A DNA stretch of 5,244 bases from Pedobacter sp. Lineage in GTDB: Bacteria; Bacteroidota; Bacteroidia; Sphingobacteriales; Sphingobacteriaceae. The position numbers were made by a program, and so were the translations under genes. The notes below the pieces were generated by a model. It had not been told where the DNA came from, searched no databases, and saw nothing but the letters and a program-made list of their open reading frames with translations. How positions within the stretch are numbered: position 1 is the stretch's first letter; each line of letters begins with the position of its first letter. This document shows positions 4,819-5,244 of the stretch, piece after piece. The stretch lies in contig JAQBOT010000211.1 in NCBI GenBank assembly GCA_028287885.1, positions 1 through 5,244 of the forward strand, in the 5' to 3' direction.

Positions 4819-5244
4819 TTACGATTTTCTGAGCACACTGTTCTTTTTTCCGTATCCAAAATAGATGGCTAAGCCAATCGCCAGCCAAACAACCAACCTA
4901 ATCCAGGTGTCTGCTGGTAGAAATACCATCATAAGCAAGCAGGTCAAGATGCCTAAGATTGGGATCAGCGGCACTAGGGGTACCTTAAAAGGGCGTACTG
5001 CATCGGGATCTGTTTTCCGAAGGATGAGAATGCCAACGCAGACCATCAAAAAGGCGAGGAGTGTTCCTATGCTTGTCATCTCCCCAACAACGCGCATCGG
5101 TACAAATGCGGCAAATACAGCAATAAAAGCACAGAGCAATATATTTGATTTATAGGGTGTCTTGAACTTCGGGTGTACCTCCGAAAATACTTTTGGCAAT
5201 AGTCCGTCCCTGCTAATCGAATAAAACATGCGGGATTGTGCCAT
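4819..5244 (-). CDS. APC-superfamily amino acid permease, C-terminal part (5' end outside the window)
   Basis: The visible 141 codons form the C-terminal part of an amino acid/polyamine/organocation transporter, most like the cationic amino acid transporter (CAT, YfnA-like) group. The segment SRMFYSISRDGLLPKVFSEV, then HPKFKTP, is the conserved cytoplasmic loop after the eighth membrane helix in that group. Four further hydrophobic helices follow at visible residues about 33-50, 55-76, 89-109 and 113-131, ending in a short basic tail. Between the second and third is DPDAVRPFKVP, also typical. Such proteins import amino acids across the inner membrane by proton coupling or exchange; the substrate cannot be set from this part. 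The ATG at the very edge (5244) is an internal methionine, not the start, because full proteins are about 450-500 residues. Confidence 0.92.
   Translation of the reverse strand: MAQSRMFYSISRDGLLPKVFSEVHPKFKTPYKSNILLCAFIAVFAAFVPMRVVGEMTSIGTLLAFLMVCVGILILRKTDPDAVRPFKVPLVPLIPILGILTCLLMMVFLPADTWIRLVVWLAIGLAIYFGYGKKNSVLRKS

Noticed and set aside
4865..5155. Plus-strand frame of 96 codons
   Set aside because: It is antisense to the permease membrane helices, which are clearly coding on the minus strand.
1..5244. Mobile element, CRISPR array, tRNA or defence island
   Set aside because: No transposase or integrase, no direct or terminal repeats, no regularly spaced repeats and no tRNA-like cloverleaf were seen. 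Only the DUF2130 and DAC-type proteins hint at roles that could touch on defence.

Overview
The window looks like chromosomal DNA from a Bacteroidota bacterium, most likely a Sphingobacteriaceae relative of Mucilaginibacter or Pedobacter. This is inferred from moderate GC content, several candidate Bacteroidota-type promoters (TAnnTTTG -7 boxes), the lack of clear Shine-Dalgarno sites before most genes, and the style of the encoded proteins. I see no insertion sequence, integrase, tRNA, rRNA or CRISPR array, so this is probably a core-type region. It holds seven genes. Five are complete, and one is cut at each edge.

Left part: a diacylglycerol kinase-family membrane enzyme gene (dgkA, minus, cut by the left edge) is divergent from rlmF (plus), which encodes the 23S rRNA m6A1618 methyltransferase. 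rlmF runs tail-to-tail, with a 4-base gap, into a minus-strand DUF2130-family gene. That protein has a short CxxC element, a long coiled coil, and a C-terminal domain whose residues fit a PD-(D/E)XK nuclease core.

Middle: upstream of the DUF2130 gene on the same strand is an ECF-type sigma factor gene with no recognisable anti-sigma gene next to it. Divergent from it across 76 bases is a 380-residue protein. Its C-terminal half carries the DGA and GTRH signatures of diadenylate cyclase (DisA/CdaA-type) domains, and its N-terminal half fits the predicted 'DACNV' sensor domain. This is the most interesting gene in the window: a probable second cyclic-dinucleotide enzyme or sensor in which the canonical RHR motif reads RHL.

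Right part: a small minus-strand gene encodes a 52-residue single-pass membrane protein. It is followed by a strong hairpin-plus-T-run terminator that works only in its direction, and it is preceded by a 20-base imperfect palindrome that could be an operator. The right edge cuts an APC-superfamily amino acid permease gene (minus), of which the last 141 codons are present.

The genes do not form one obvious pathway. Membrane lipid recycling, ribosome modification, a putative nuclease, transcription control, nucleotide signalling and amino acid transport sit side by side, mostly as single-gene units.
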